Shown: piece after piece, positions 8,291-18,268 of the stretch
Numbering within the stretch: position 1 is the stretch's first letter
How the letters are laid out: every line of letters starts with the position of its first letter
Assembly (NCBI GenBank): GCA_027592035.1
Contig: JAQCIK010000003.1
Coordinates: forward strand, 1-64,000
Origin: Casp-actino8 sp001510455
GTDB lineage: Bacteria > Actinomycetota > Acidimicrobiia > Acidimicrobiales > Ilumatobacteraceae
Reading direction: 5' to 3'
DNA length: 64,000 nucleotides
The notes under the pieces: model-generated
Databases searched by the model: none
What the model was told of the DNA's origin: nothing
What the model saw: the letters and a program-made list of their open reading frames with translations, nothing else
Program-made: the position numbers and the translations under genes

Positions 8291-9500
8291 AGCCCATCTG
8301 CTGGGCCTCGTAGATGCCCTGTCGCGGCGACAACGTGTAGGCGAGAAAGATGACGACCGCGGCCGGGACCGCCATGTCGGCTCCGAACAGTTCGACGGTG
8401 AGCACGATGCAGGCGATCGGAGTGTTGGATGCCGCACCGAACACGGCGGCTGCCGCCACCGAGGCGCAGAGAGCGGCGTCGATGTCGAGCACGCCCGACA
8501 ACACCGAGCCGAGCGTGGCACCGATGACGAAGAGGGGAGTCACCTCACCACCCGGAATCGAACAACCGAGCGCCACCACCGTGAACACGAATTTGAGAAC
8601 GGGAGCCCACCAGTCAATGTGCTCGCCGGCGATCGCCCCATCGATGAGGGGAAGAGACAATCCCAGATAGTCACGACCGAACAGCAACATGAGTCCGAGG
8701 GTGGCGACCGCACCCACGACCGGGCGGGCCGGAATCCAACGCACGTAGGACGCCACGGTTTCTTTCACGAGGTGGAGCGAATTGACGAAAGCACGAGCGA
8801 CGAGACCACAGACGATTCCGACGACGACCAGTCGCAACAACATGGTCCAGTCGTGAGCCACGGGCACGTTCACCAGTGGTGTTTCGCGGCCGAGGAACTC
8901 GACGAAATAATCAGCGGTGATCGATGCCGCGAAAGCGGGAGCCAGGGCTTCGTAACGAAGGCGTCCGGTCTGCTGCACCTCGAGGGCGAAGATCGCACCG
9001 GCCACTGGTACTCCGAAAGCACCTCCGAACGCGCCGGCTACGGCCGAGACGATCATGAGTCGCATTTCGTGGGTGCCGAGTCGGAACGGACGCATCACGA
9101 AATTGACGAGTGATCCACCGAGTTGGAGAGCGGCCCCTTCACGACCGACCGACGCACCGGTGAGTTGGGCGATCGTCGTGGCTCCGAAGATCATGGGCGC
9201 CATGCGGTAGGGGATTCGAGGCGGACTCTCCGACGAATAGTGGAGCGCAGGCGGCAAGGACTCGCGCACCACGAGTGATGTTCCCTGGTTGGCCGTCTTT
9301 CCTCCGTAGTGATACGCCGCGCCCAGACCGAGAGCGGCGACCGGTAGGAGCCAGACGATCCAGCCGTTCTCGACGCGAACGTCGGTCACCTGATCGAGAA
9401 CTTCGAAGAGGGCCCAGGAGGCCGAGCCGGTGACCACCCCGACGAAGCAGGCGAGCACGAGCATCCAGACCAGATGGAACGCCGCTTTCACCAGATTCAT
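8244..9500 (-). CDS. ClC-family chloride channel or antiporter
   Basis: The 418-residue polytopic membrane protein has ClC signatures: GREGAALQLGGSLV (second selectivity-filter region) and FGGAFGVPVAGAIFALE at the subunit interface, then IPGGEVTPLFVIGATLG (third filter region). The length fits EriC-type proteins without a CBS tail. Whether it is a channel or a H+/Cl- exchanger depends on the gating and proton glutamates, which I have not aligned. A TATGGT box (9515..9510 on the minus strand) lies nine bases before the start. Confidence 0.88.
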   Translation of the reverse strand: MNLVKAAFHLVWMLVLACFVGVVTGSASWALFEVLDQVTDVRVENGWIVWLLPVAALGLGAAYHYGGKTANQGTSLVVRESLPPALHYSSESPPRIPYRMAPMIFGATTIAQLTGASVGREGAALQLGGSLVNFVMRPFRLGTHEMRLMIVSAVAGAFGGAFGVPVAGAIFALEVQQTGRLRYEALAPAFAASITADYFVEFLGRETPLVNVPVAHDWTMLLRLVVVGIVCGLVARAFVNSLHLVKETVASYVRWIPARPVVGAVATLGLMLLFGRDYLGLSLPLIDGAIAGEHIDWWAPVLKFVFTVVALGCSIPGGEVTPLFVIGATLGSVLSGVLDIDAALCASVAAAAVFGAASNTPIACIVLTVELFGADMAVPAAVVIFLAYTLSPRQGIYEAQQMGSTKDLRASAIPRRQS

Positions 9501-9539
9501 GCGTGGTCCACCATACCGATGAGGCCTGTGGGCAGACCA

Positions 9540-9558
9540 TTCTCACCGCTCTCTTACG
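9540..9558. promoter_or_regulatory. Candidate autoregulatory response-regulator site
   Basis: TTCTCACC at 9540 is followed 11 bases later by CTCTTACG. The same TTCTCACC repeat recurs three times in 11-base phase at 26844-26884. OmpR-family regulators bind such direct repeats, and this one lies directly upstream of the regulator gene. Confidence 0.35.
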
Positions 9559-9579
9559 TACGACCGGCAGACTGAGCGA

Positions 9580-10271
<692 letters not shown>

Positions 10272-10275
<4 letters not shown>

Positions 10276-11603
10276 GTCTTCGTCTGAAGGTCGCGCTGTT
10301 GTTGGCCGTGATCGTCTCGGTAGGGGTTGCGGCCGTGAGCCTCGTGACGTACCGGGCGACCGATGCCCGACTCATGGAGGAAGTCGATCGGTCACTCGTG
10401 CAGGCCACCGAGCGTCTGCTGCAGCTTCCCGGTCGCAATCGTCCGAACATCCCGGGCCGGACCGTCGTGAACATTCCCGAACGTCCACTCGGCGTCGAGC
10501 AGTTCGTCGTTCAGGTATCCGATCTCTCCGGGAACGTGATCGCCTCGACCGACGGCGTGTCACTGCCTCTCACCTCGGCTGGCGTCGGGTCCGATGGTTC
10601 GTCGATACCCGTGTACGAAAGTGTGACCACTGCCGAAGGAATCGATTACCGCGTGAGAACGGTGCAGTTGTCGACCGGAGTCGTTCAGCTGGGGCGCGAC
10701 CTGAGTGAGAACCTGAACGTCCTCGAAGATCTTCGTCGGCGGATGGTGCTCGTGGCCGTGGTGGTCGCGGCGGTTGCCGCTCTGATCGGTTGGATCACGG
10801 TGAGCGGCGTGACCAGTCGTCTGCGCCGACTGTCGACCGCCGTGGACGAAGTGGCGAGCACCGGTCGTCTCGACGTCGAGGCACCGCAGTCGGGAAGCGA
10901 CGAGGCCGGGCGGCTCGGTCGCCGTTTCTCCGACATGCTCTCGGCGTTGGCGCGTTCACGGGATCAACAGCAACGTCTGGTCGAAGATGCCGGTCACGAA
11001 CTCCGTACGCCGCTCACGAGCCTTCGAACCAATCTCGACGTGCTGCGTCGACACACCGACATCGATCCCGACGTGCGGGCGCAGATCGTCGACGACATCG
11101 ATCGGGACGTCGCTGATCTCGAGTCGCTCGTCGAGGAAGTCGTGGCACTCGCCGCCGATCGCCATGCCGATGAACTACCCGAGCCGACCGAGTTGCGAGA
11201 TCATGTGATCACCATCGTCGAGAGAGCCAGCCGACGCAGTGGGCGAGTGGTGAACCTCACCGCCGACGATTCGGTGAGCATCGTTCGACCCCAACTGTTC
11301 GAGCGGGCGGTGTCGAACCTGGTCGACAACGCTCTGAAGTTCGATGCGTCGGGTGGGCCGATCGAGGTCGACGTCACGAAAGGGACGATCACCGTGTCGG
11401 ATCGGGGCCCTGGTATCGAAGACGGCGAGGAGTCGGTGATCTTCGAGCGATTCCATCGCGCGACATCGGCCCGAACACTTCCTGGTTCCGGTCTCGGGCT
11501 TTCGATTGTTGCTGATGTCGCGCAGTCGCACGGCGGAACCGCATTCGCCCGCCGTCGTACCGGCGGTGGTGCCGAAATCGGATTCACGTTGCCGCTGGCA
11601 TAG
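10272..11603 (+). CDS. Sensor histidine kinase (MprB/PrrB-like)
   Basis: The 443-residue membrane kinase has TM1 (about 8-27), an extracytoplasmic sensor of about 130 residues, TM2 (about 158-180) and a HAMP domain. It also has a dimerisation domain with phosphoacceptor His242 in EDAGHELRTPL and an ATPase domain with NLVDNALKF (N box), DRGPGI (G1) and GSGLGLSI (G2). It should phosphorylate the response regulator encoded just upstream. ATG 10272 is chosen for the ATGA overlap and because it begins just before TM1. Confidence 0.93.
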
Positions 11604-11660
11604 AGCCCATCGCACGAATTTCGCCTTCATCATCGACTTGTCCTGTCAACTCTCTCGGTA

Positions 11661-11680
11661 TTCGCGACCAGCGTCGCGAA
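11661..11680. terminator. Short perfect inverted repeat after the kinase gene
   Basis: TTCGCGA (11661-11667) and TCGCGAA (11674-11680) form a 7-base stem with a 6-base loop, about 60 bases after the kinase stop and upstream of the phnD promoter region. It could be a terminator or an operator. There is no T-run. Confidence 0.3.
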
Positions 11681-11692
11681 CCGTCGCCTGAT

Positions 11693-11714
11693 GTTCACCT
11701 CGCATTCGCTCTGA
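11693..11714. promoter_or_regulatory. PHO-box-like repeat upstream of phnD
   Basis: GTTCACCTCGC is followed directly by ATTCGCTCTGA. The first 11-mer matches the GTTCACC core of streptomycete PhoP direct repeats and the second matches weakly. The distance to phnD is about 85 bases. Phosphate-starvation control of phosphonate uptake would make biological sense. Confidence 0.35.
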
Positions 11715-11798
11715 GCCGACCCCGTGTTCAGGTGCGTCACTTACGTTCGAACCGTTACGTGAACAACGTGGTCGACAGGCCACTCATCAGGAGGAAGA

Positions 11799-12878
11799 AT
11801 GCGAATTTCCAAGGCATCACGCCGCTGGACAGCTCTGGCGATCGGCTTGGCGTCGGCATCGTTCATCGCTTCGTGCGGTGGCGACGACGGCGACTCCAGC
11901 TCGTCCGACACTCCCGCCCCGGCAAAGGCTGCTCCGGCCGCCGGGGGAAGCGACTCGACCGCGGCTCCGGCCGCTGATCCTCGGGCCGATTGGCCGAGCA
12001 CGTTGACCTTCGCCGCCGTTCCGGCCGAGAACGCGTCCGAGATCGCCGATTACGTCACACCGCAGATCATCGCTGACGAACTCGGAATCAAGATGGAGTT
12101 CGTGCAGGCCGCTGACTACGCCGGTGTGATCGAAGGCATGGTTGCCGAGCGTGTCGACATCGGCTCCTTCGGAGGTTTCTCGTACGTGATCGCCACCGGA
12201 GCCGGGGCCGACATCGACGTGGCCGGACTGTGGGCAGCCGAGACGCCGGACGCATTCGGTGACTACCGCTCGTACCTCGTGGTGCCGGTCGGATCCGATA
12301 TCCGTGAACCCGCCGATCTGGCTGGTAAGCGGGTGTGCTTCGTCGATCCGGGTTCCACCTCCGGCTTCCTCTTTCCGTCGGCCGCCCTTCTCGAAGTCGG
12401 TCTCGACCCCACGGAGAACTCCACCGACATCACCGCGATCTTCGCCGGTGGTCATGACGCCTCGGCCATCGCCGTCAACAACGGCGACTGCGATGCCGGC
12501 TTCGCCTACGACACCATGCTCACTCAGCAGTTGATCGAGTCGGGTGACATTCCCGGCATCATCGACTCGACTGGTGAAGGCGAAAACGTGAACGAGTCGG
12601 CAGCCACGCTCGACATCATCTGGAAGTCGACCGCGATCGCCGCTCCTCCGTTGGCGTACGGACGCTGGCTGCCACAGTCGTTGCAGGACGCCATCATCGA
12701 AGTCGTCACCACCAAGGTGAACGTCGATTGGGCGGTCGCAAATGGCTATTGCTCGTCGACTGACGATTGTCCGCTTTCGGACGGCCCGTTCTGGGGTTAC
12801 CTGGCGGGAGACGACTCCTACTTCGACGGCATCCGTGAACTCTGTGAGTTGACGGGTTCGAGCAAGTGCAAGCTCTGA
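11799..12878 (+). CDS. phnD: Phosphonate ABC transporter substrate-binding lipoprotein
   Basis: The 359-residue extracellular binding protein delivers phosphonate to the PhnCE transporter. The signal peptide ends in a lipobox (SFIASC) with Cys26 as the lipid-bearing residue. A low-complexity Ser/Ala/Pro linker follows, then the PhnD fold with TLTFAAVPAENAS and GFAYDTML. A strong AGGAGG site sits four bases before ATG. The next gene, phnC, is 91 bases away behind a strong hairpin, so phnD can be made in excess of the ATPase and permease. Confidence 0.92.
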   Translation: MRISKASRRWTALAIGLASASFIASCGGDDGDSSSSDTPAPAKAAPAAGGSDSTAAPAADPRADWPSTLTFAAVPAENASEIADYVTPQIIADELGIKMEFVQAADYAGVIEGMVAERVDIGSFGGFSYVIATGAGADIDVAGLWAAETPDAFGDYRSYLVVPVGSDIREPADLAGKRVCFVDPGSTSGFLFPSAALLEVGLDPTENSTDITAIFAGGHDASAIAVNNGDCDAGFAYDTMLTQQLIESGDIPGIIDSTGEGENVNESAATLDIIWKSTAIAAPPLAYGRWLPQSLQDAIIEVVTTKVNVDWAVANGYCSSTDDCPLSDGPFWGYLAGDDSYFDGIRELCELTGSSKCKL

Positions 12879-12900
12879 TCTCCCCCCAGAGCTGATGCAG

Positions 12901-12941
12901 ATCGGATGGTGCGACGACTCCCCCGTCGCACCATCCGATCC
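12901..12941 (+). promoter_or_regulatory. Perfect 17-bp stem hairpin between phnD and phnC
   Basis: Seventeen bases at 12901-12917 pair perfectly with 12925-12941 around the 7-base loop ACTCCCC. No T-run follows and the phnC ribosome binding site is about 12 bases downstream. It probably protects the phnD message 3' end or partly terminates, raising the level of binding protein over transporter core. Confidence 0.7.
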
Positions 12942-12969
12942 ACCATTTCAATCAAAGGAGTAGTGGAAC

Positions 12970-13788
12970 ATGGAAGCAGGAGTGGTGCATCCGGCGGTGG
13001 TCGACATCCGCGGCGTGACCAAGACATTCGACAACGGCCGAGTCGCTGCATTGCGAGACGTGAGTTTCTCGGTGCCCGAAGGTCAGCTGGCAGTGATCAT
13101 CGGATTGTCCGGTTCCGGCAAGTCGACACTTCTGCGCCACCTGAACGGAATGCACCAGCCCGACAGCGGCGACATCGAAGTGCTCGGCACACGAGTGGTC
13201 GGCCTGTCGGGATCGGCCCTGCGGGAACTTCGCCGCAACGTCGGATTCGTTTTCCAGTCCTTCAACATCGTGGGTCGTATGACGTGCATCGAGAACGTGC
13301 TGACCGGTGCTCTCGGTCGACTTCGCGGACCTCGGTACGGCGTCTTGAGCTACCCGAAGAGTCTTCGGCGCGAGGCGCTCGAACAGCTCGACCGAGTCGG
13401 TCTTGGTGACCGAGCCTTCCAGCGGACCGACACCCTGTCAGGAGGGCAGCAGCAACGAGTGGCGATCGCTCGAACACTCATGCAGAAGCCCCGCATCGTG
13501 TTGGCCGACGAACCAGTGGCTTCGCTCGACCCGGAGATTTCCGGACAGGTCATGGACGTTCTCTTCCGGTCGTGCGTGGAGGACAACATCACCGTTCTCT
13601 GCTCCCTCCACCAGGTCGACCTGGCCCTCGGCTGGGCCAATCGACTCATCGGACTTCGTGATGGCGAACTCGTGCTCGACACTCCAGTCGATACCGGAAT
13701 CGATCAGAGCAGGGTCATGGAGGTCTACCGACGCCTCGACCCGACGGGTCAGAAAGTCGACGAATACCGCCCCTCGATGGCGAGCTGA
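12970..13788 (+). CDS. phnC: Phosphonate ABC transporter ATPase
   Basis: The 272-residue ATPase of the phosphonate importer has Walker A GLSGSGKST, the Q-loop FVFQSFNIV, signature LSGGQQQRVAIART, Walker B VLADEPVASLDP and the H-loop SLHQVD. The spacing and NGMHQPDSGDIEVLG match PhnC. It has an AAAGGAG site seven bases upstream and is followed two bases later by phnE. Confidence 0.95.
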   Translation: MEAGVVHPAVVDIRGVTKTFDNGRVAALRDVSFSVPEGQLAVIIGLSGSGKSTLLRHLNGMHQPDSGDIEVLGTRVVGLSGSALRELRRNVGFVFQSFNIVGRMTCIENVLTGALGRLRGPRYGVLSYPKSLRREALEQLDRVGLGDRAFQRTDTLSGGQQQRVAIARTLMQKPRIVLADEPVASLDPEISGQVMDVLFRSCVEDNITVLCSLHQVDLALGWANRLIGLRDGELVLDTPVDTGIDQSRVMEVYRRLDPTGQKVDEYRPSMAS

Positions 13789-13790
13789 TC

Positions 13791-15512
13791 GTGACCCTGA
13801 TATCCGAACATCGTCTCGAGGTCAACCGCACACCGTCGCCCGGTGAGCGTCAGATCTCCACACCGTGGAACGTTCAGCGCGCGATCATGTGGATCGTCGG
13901 CATCGTCTTCGTGATGGTCGCGATCTACTCGATCTACGACATCGGCGTGAATCCTCTCACCCTGTATTTCGAGCGCGACGACATCGGAAACTTGCTCGGG
14001 CGCATGTGGCCGCCCACGATCCAGGAAATCGGGCCGGTGTGGAACTCGGTGCTCGACACCTTCTTCATGGCTTTCGTCGGCACGTCGATCGCCGTGGTGG
14101 TGGCGATACCTCTCGGTTTTCTCGCGGCAGCGAACATCACCAAGTTCGCTCCACTCAGGTGGGCGGCCCGCGGAATCATCGTGTTCACTCGCGCCATTCC
14201 CGACCTGATCTTCGCTTTGATCTTCGTGCGCGTGTACTCGATCGGTGTCCTGCCTGGGGTTCTGGCCATCGGACTGCATGCTGTGGGCATGCTCGGGAAG
14301 TTGTTCGCCGATTCGATCGAGCAGATCGACCGTCGTCCTCGTGAAGGTGTCTCAGCGACCGGTGCCTCTCGCCTTCAGGAAATCGCCTCCGGGGTCCTTC
14401 CGCAGATCATTCCCTCGTTCATCGCGGCGGCCTTGTACCGCCTCGACATCAATTTCCGTTCGGCTACCTTGCTGGGTCTCGTAGGGGCCGGCGGTATCGG
14501 CCTGCAGATCCGGGCGTATCAGGGAGGGTTGCGTTATCCCGAGTTGCTCGGTGTGACTCTCTTGATCATCGCCCTGATCGTCGTTGTCGAGGCGGTGTCG
14601 ACCAACGTTCGTTCGACGATTCTCGGCCACAATCGCACGAGTGTGTCCCTGTGGAGGCGTTTGCGCGGCGGACCGACGGCTGCCGACTTCGTTCCGGAAC
14701 ACCGAGCCACCAAGATCGACGTGGCGTCGGCCAGTCTCACTCCACCGTGGACGAAGGAACGCATCACGATGTACGTGTTCGCCCTGGTGTCGCTCGTGAT
14801 GTTGGTGTTGTCGTTCACCCTCACCGACATGTCACTTCCAGAACTGATCACCGGACTACCGGAGATCCCGAAAGTCCTCTGGAGACTCGTTCCACGATCG
14901 ATGGACTGGTGGCAGGGAATGTTCTTCGACGATCTCGTCGAGACAGTTCTGATGGGCTTTGCAGCCACCTTCCTCGCTCTCATTTTCGCCATTCCAACCG
15001 GTTTCTTCGCCGCCCGAAACGTTGCGCCAGCTCGATGGATCTACACGGTGTCGCGGCTTTTCATCCTCGGTGTGCGTGCGCTACCCGATCTGGTGGTGGC
15101 CGTCGTGTTCGTGGCTGCTCTGGGTCTCGGACCCAAGCCCGGGGTACTCGCTCTCGCCATCGGGCTGTACGGCTTCGCGACCAAACTCTTCGCCGACGCA
15201 ATCGAAGAAGCGATCGAGGGGCCCCGAGACGGAATCAGGGCGACGGGATCCACCCGTATGCAGGAGTCGCTCTCAGGAGTGTTGCCTCAGGTGATGCCGG
15301 CCATCGTCGGCAACTCGCTCTACTTGCTCGATGTCTCGATCCGCTCGTCCGCGGTTCTCGGAATCGTGGGTGGCGGAGGAATCGGGTTCGCCCTCCTTCA
15401 AGGGGCGAAGTTGTTGAAGTGGGAGATGCTCGGTGGATTGCTGATCATCATCTTCGTCATCGTGTACTCGATCGAATTGCTCGCCGGCTGGGTACGCAAA
15501 CGAATCATCTGA
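13791..15512 (+). CDS. phnE: Phosphonate permease, two PhnE units fused
   Basis: The 573-residue protein contains two complete PhnE-type permease halves in tandem. The first (about 1-275) carries the ATPase-docking loop GVSATGASRLQEIASGVLPQ. The second (about 315-573) carries GIRATGSTRMQESLSGVLPQ. A hydrophilic linker (about 278-314) joins them. Many bacteria encode PhnE1 and PhnE2 separately. Here one chain could form the whole channel. It starts at GTG two bases after phnC. Its 3' end overlaps the convergent phosphatase gene by eight bases, so the two phn operons meet head-on. Confidence 0.93.
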   Translation: MTLISEHRLEVNRTPSPGERQISTPWNVQRAIMWIVGIVFVMVAIYSIYDIGVNPLTLYFERDDIGNLLGRMWPPTIQEIGPVWNSVLDTFFMAFVGTSIAVVVAIPLGFLAAANITKFAPLRWAARGIIVFTRAIPDLIFALIFVRVYSIGVLPGVLAIGLHAVGMLGKLFADSIEQIDRRPREGVSATGASRLQEIASGVLPQIIPSFIAAALYRLDINFRSATLLGLVGAGGIGLQIRAYQGGLRYPELLGVTLLIIALIVVVEAVSTNVRSTILGHNRTSVSLWRRLRGGPTAADFVPEHRATKIDVASASLTPPWTKERITMYVFALVSLVMLVLSFTLTDMSLPELITGLPEIPKVLWRLVPRSMDWWQGMFFDDLVETVLMGFAATFLALIFAIPTGFFAARNVAPARWIYTVSRLFILGVRALPDLVVAVVFVAALGLGPKPGVLALAIGLYGFATKLFADAIEEAIEGPRDGIRATGSTRMQESLSGVLPQVMPAIVGNSLYLLDVSIRSSAVLGIVGGGGIGFALLQGAKLLKWEMLGGLLIIIFVIVYSIELLAGWVRKRII

Positions 15513-16317
15513 TCAAGGATCGAATTTCTTCGGCCAAAGGTCGGGTCGCGGCAACGATTCCGCTCCAGCGCTTCGACATGTCGATGTCGAACTCGAGTGG
15601 TCGATCGAACGCATCGACGACCACACCGCCGGCGTGTTCGACGAAGGGCACGAGGGGGAGCAGGTCGACCAATCGGTGCACGTCACCTCCGGCGTCGACG
15701 AAGGCATCGACGGCACCGATGGCGACCAGCGAACCTTCGATCACCGAACTGCCCATGACCCGAAGCCTCTCGGTGGGCTCGACGATCCGGTTCCACGCCG
15801 ATCTGGTTTCGGCACGCGGACGAAGCATGGCGATCGATGCGCCGGCCAGTTCGAGTCGACCAGTGGTGGCGAGAGGTTCGGAGACATCGAAACTCCCATC
15901 TCGTCGTCGATGTGCGCTGATCGTGCGCTGAGAATCCAACCACAAGATGTGGGCGTCGGTGATCGTGCCGGCCATGACGATGGCTCCCGCGAAGGCACAG
16001 GCGGGCACTCCGGCCACCGCGTTGGCGGTCCCGTCGACCGGATCAATGACCAAGGTGACCGAGGAGCCCCGATCGACCCAGCCGATCTCCTCGGACAGAA
16101 CGTTGATCTTGTACGGCTCGACTGCGGCCACCACTGCTTCATCGACGATTTGATCGAGAAACATCGTCGGTGTGCCGTCGCCACCGAGTCCGATGATGGC
16201 GGCGAGCTCCTGACGGGACTTCGTCAACTTGGCCGTCAGGTAGGCGGCTTGCGCCGCTGCGGCGGCGGCAACCAGAGCAGGGTGGAGGTCGGGGACGACG
16301 CGACGACTCTGATTCAC
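15505..16317 (-). CDS. Inositol-monophosphatase-family phosphatase, last gene of the C-P lyase operon
   Basis: The 270-residue protein has the metal-dependent IMPase signature: SEE (76-77) and VIDPVDGTANA (Asp92, Asp95) with a late GSSVIEGSLVAIGAVDAFVDAGGDVH segment. The family removes phosphate from inositol phosphate, histidinol phosphate, fructose bisphosphate or PAP. GTG 16317 overlaps the phnM stop by GTGA, which ties it to phosphonate breakdown. No phnN or phnP lies in the window, so it may act on the ribose phosphate that C-P lyase leaves. That role is inference. A general IMPase is the alternative. Confidence 0.82.
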   Translation of the reverse strand: MNQSRRVVPDLHPALVAAAAAAQAAYLTAKLTKSRQELAAIIGLGGDGTPTMFLDQIVDEAVVAAVEPYKINVLSEEIGWVDRGSSVTLVIDPVDGTANAVAGVPACAFAGAIVMAGTITDAHILWLDSQRTISAHRRRDGSFDVSEPLATTGRLELAGASIAMLRPRAETRSAWNRIVEPTERLRVMGSSVIEGSLVAIGAVDAFVDAGGDVHRLVDLLPLVPFVEHAGGVVVDAFDRPLEFDIDMSKRWSGIVAATRPLAEEIRSLIR

Positions 16318-17516
16318 GCCGTGACCACCATGAGGTCCGAGGAGTCGGGCAGGAGATCTTCACTTCGGAAGACATGTCGTACACAGGCGAATGGTCCGTC
16401 CAGTTCGACGATCGCCAGGTCGGCCAGAAGTCCGGGCAAGAGCGCACCTCGATCGTGAAGTCCCACTGTCGCCGCTGGCCCTGATGTCACGAGAGCAACG
16501 GCAGAAGGAAGATCGCACACCTTCTCGTGAACGAGAACGGCGACGGCCCCGAGCATCGTGGACGGCAGATAATCGCTCGCCAATCCGTCACAGAGTCCTC
16601 GAGCGATCAAGTCGCGAGCACTCACGTTGCCGCTGTGGCTTCGTCCGCGCATGACATTCGGAGCACCGCATACCGTCCGCAGGCCGTGTTCGTGAGCGCG
16701 AACAGCCGCCTCCAAGGTCGTCGGGAACTCCGCGATCGACGCGCTCCATCGCTTGGCCTCGTCGGAGTCCGCGGCGGTGGCCGGATCGTGGGCCATCAGT
16801 CGAATGGCACCATTTTTCGCCTGTGCCACGAGCCAGGCGAGTGCGGTATCGCGATACGCCGCTGTCGCATCCCGTTCGGCGATCAGGTCGTCGACTCGTC
16901 GGCGGGCTTCCTCTTCAGTGATTCCTTGTGTCCCGACGATGTAGCGCTCGAAAGCGGTTCGATCGGTGTATTGACCTTGGCCGGGTGTGTGGTCCTCGAA
17001 CGATACGAGGGGAAGTGATCCATCGTCGGCTCGACGAGGTAGTCGATCGACGAGACAATGAAAGCCGTCGATGTCTCGGGCATCGAGGCGATAGAGAATT
17101 CGGTGATCGACGAGAGCCCGACCAGAAGCGCGATACGCCTCGAGTTCCTCGGTCCACTCATTGGCCAGGACGACGCTGCGGTGGTACTTCTCGTCCTCCT
17201 CGAAACCGATTCCATGGAACATCGTGGTGATTCCAGCGGCGCGTACACGACCCTCGAAGGAGCGAACCGGGAAGCGAGCTCCAAGGTCGACACCGGGCCG
17301 TGGGAAGCGTTCGCGTTCGAGCCCATCACTGTGAGTGTCGACCAGTCCGGGTACGCACAGTGCACCCCGTGCATCGACCACGTGAGGCTCGAAGGCCAGA
17401 GGTCGTCGAGTGTCGACGACCTCGACGATGAGACCGTCCTCACACACGATGGTGGCGTCGTCCAGGACTCGGCCGGAGAGGACAGCGGTTGCATTAGTGA
17501 CGACGAGTCTGCTCAT
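16314..17516 (-). CDS. phnM: Ribosyl-triphosphonate diphosphatase (C-P lyase pathway)
   Basis: PhnM removes diphosphate from the ribose triphosphate phosphonate made by PhnGHIL, giving the substrate of C-P lyase. The 400-residue amidohydrolase has the VDTHSDGLE metal site, an EDHTPGQGQ segment and the hallmark CGAPNVMRGRSHSGNVSA, then LASDYLPST. ATG 17516 overlaps the phnL stop by ATGA. The gene is followed by the IMPase-family gene through GTGA. Confidence 0.94.
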   Translation of the reverse strand: MSRLVVTNATAVLSGRVLDDATIVCEDGLIVEVVDTRRPLAFEPHVVDARGALCVPGLVDTHSDGLERERFPRPGVDLGARFPVRSFEGRVRAAGITTMFHGIGFEEDEKYHRSVVLANEWTEELEAYRASGRALVDHRILYRLDARDIDGFHCLVDRLPRRADDGSLPLVSFEDHTPGQGQYTDRTAFERYIVGTQGITEEEARRRVDDLIAERDATAAYRDTALAWLVAQAKNGAIRLMAHDPATAADSDEAKRWSASIAEFPTTLEAAVRAHEHGLRTVCGAPNVMRGRSHSGNVSARDLIARGLCDGLASDYLPSTMLGAVAVLVHEKVCDLPSAVALVTSGPAATVGLHDRGALLPGLLADLAIVELDGPFACVRHVFRSEDLLPDSSDLMVVTA

Positions 17517-18268
17517 ACGTGTGCTCCTTGAGTGAGAACTTCGAGAACCAGAGTGGGATCTCCACTCATTTCGATACGCCCTTTGCGCATGAGAACGATT
17601 CGGCTCGCCAGACGCTCCATGGCTTCGACATCGTGGAAAACGGCGAGAACGGCGACTCCTTGGGTCGTGAGATCGCCGATGAGATCGAGGGCGGCTTCGC
17701 GATTTGCCGGGTCAAGAGCCGAGACCGGTTCGTCGAGAAGGAGCAATTGTGGAGAGGAGATGGTTCCAGCAGCCAGATTGATGCGCTGCTTCTCGCCACC
17801 CGATAGGACTGATGCATGAACGTCCCACAACTTCTCGTCGATGTTGAGACGTCGAAGAGAATGAGCAGCGGCTTCCCGCGCCGTGACTCGGTCCATCCCG
17901 CGCGAAACTCCTGCGCGTGTCACGATGTCGAGTGGGCCTCGTCGAGGCTCGGCTCGTAGGAATTGCGAGACGTATCCGATGTCGCGCCCTCTCAGATGGG
18001 CCATCTCTTGGTCGCTCAGGGTGGTCAGATCGACGAGCTCCCCGGTTCGAAGTCTGAGACGTGCCGTTCCCGATGTCGGTTCGTAAGTTCGGTAGATGCA
18101 CTTGAGAAGTGACGACTTCCCAGCACCGCTCGACCCGGCGAGCGCCACGTGCTCTCCGGGGAGAATGTCGAGATCGACACCACGAAGGGCCTCGACGCGA
18201 CGCCCGTCGATCGTGTGCAGGACGAAATCTTTGCTCAGGCCACGACAAGAGAAGATGTACTCGTTCAT
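17513..18268 (-). CDS. phnL: C-P lyase subunit PhnL, ABC-type ATPase
   Basis: The 251-residue protein has Walker A GSSGAGKSS, signature VLSGGEKQRINLA and Walker B LLLDEPVSALDP. It works with PhnG, H and I to join phosphonate to C1 of ATP, displacing adenine. The sequence ILPGEHVALAGSSGAGKSSLLKCIYRTYEPTSG is PhnL-like rather than transporter-like. It overlaps both neighbours by four bases. Confidence 0.93.
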   Translation of the reverse strand: MNEYIFSCRGLSKDFVLHTIDGRRVEALRGVDLDILPGEHVALAGSSGAGKSSLLKCIYRTYEPTSGTARLRLRTGELVDLTTLSDQEMAHLRGRDIGYVSQFLRAEPRRGPLDIVTRAGVSRGMDRVTAREAAAHSLRRLNIDEKLWDVHASVLSGGEKQRINLAAGTISSPQLLLLDEPVSALDPANREAALDLIGDLTTQGVAVLAVFHDVEAMERLASRIVLMRKGRIEMSGDPTLVLEVLTQGAHV

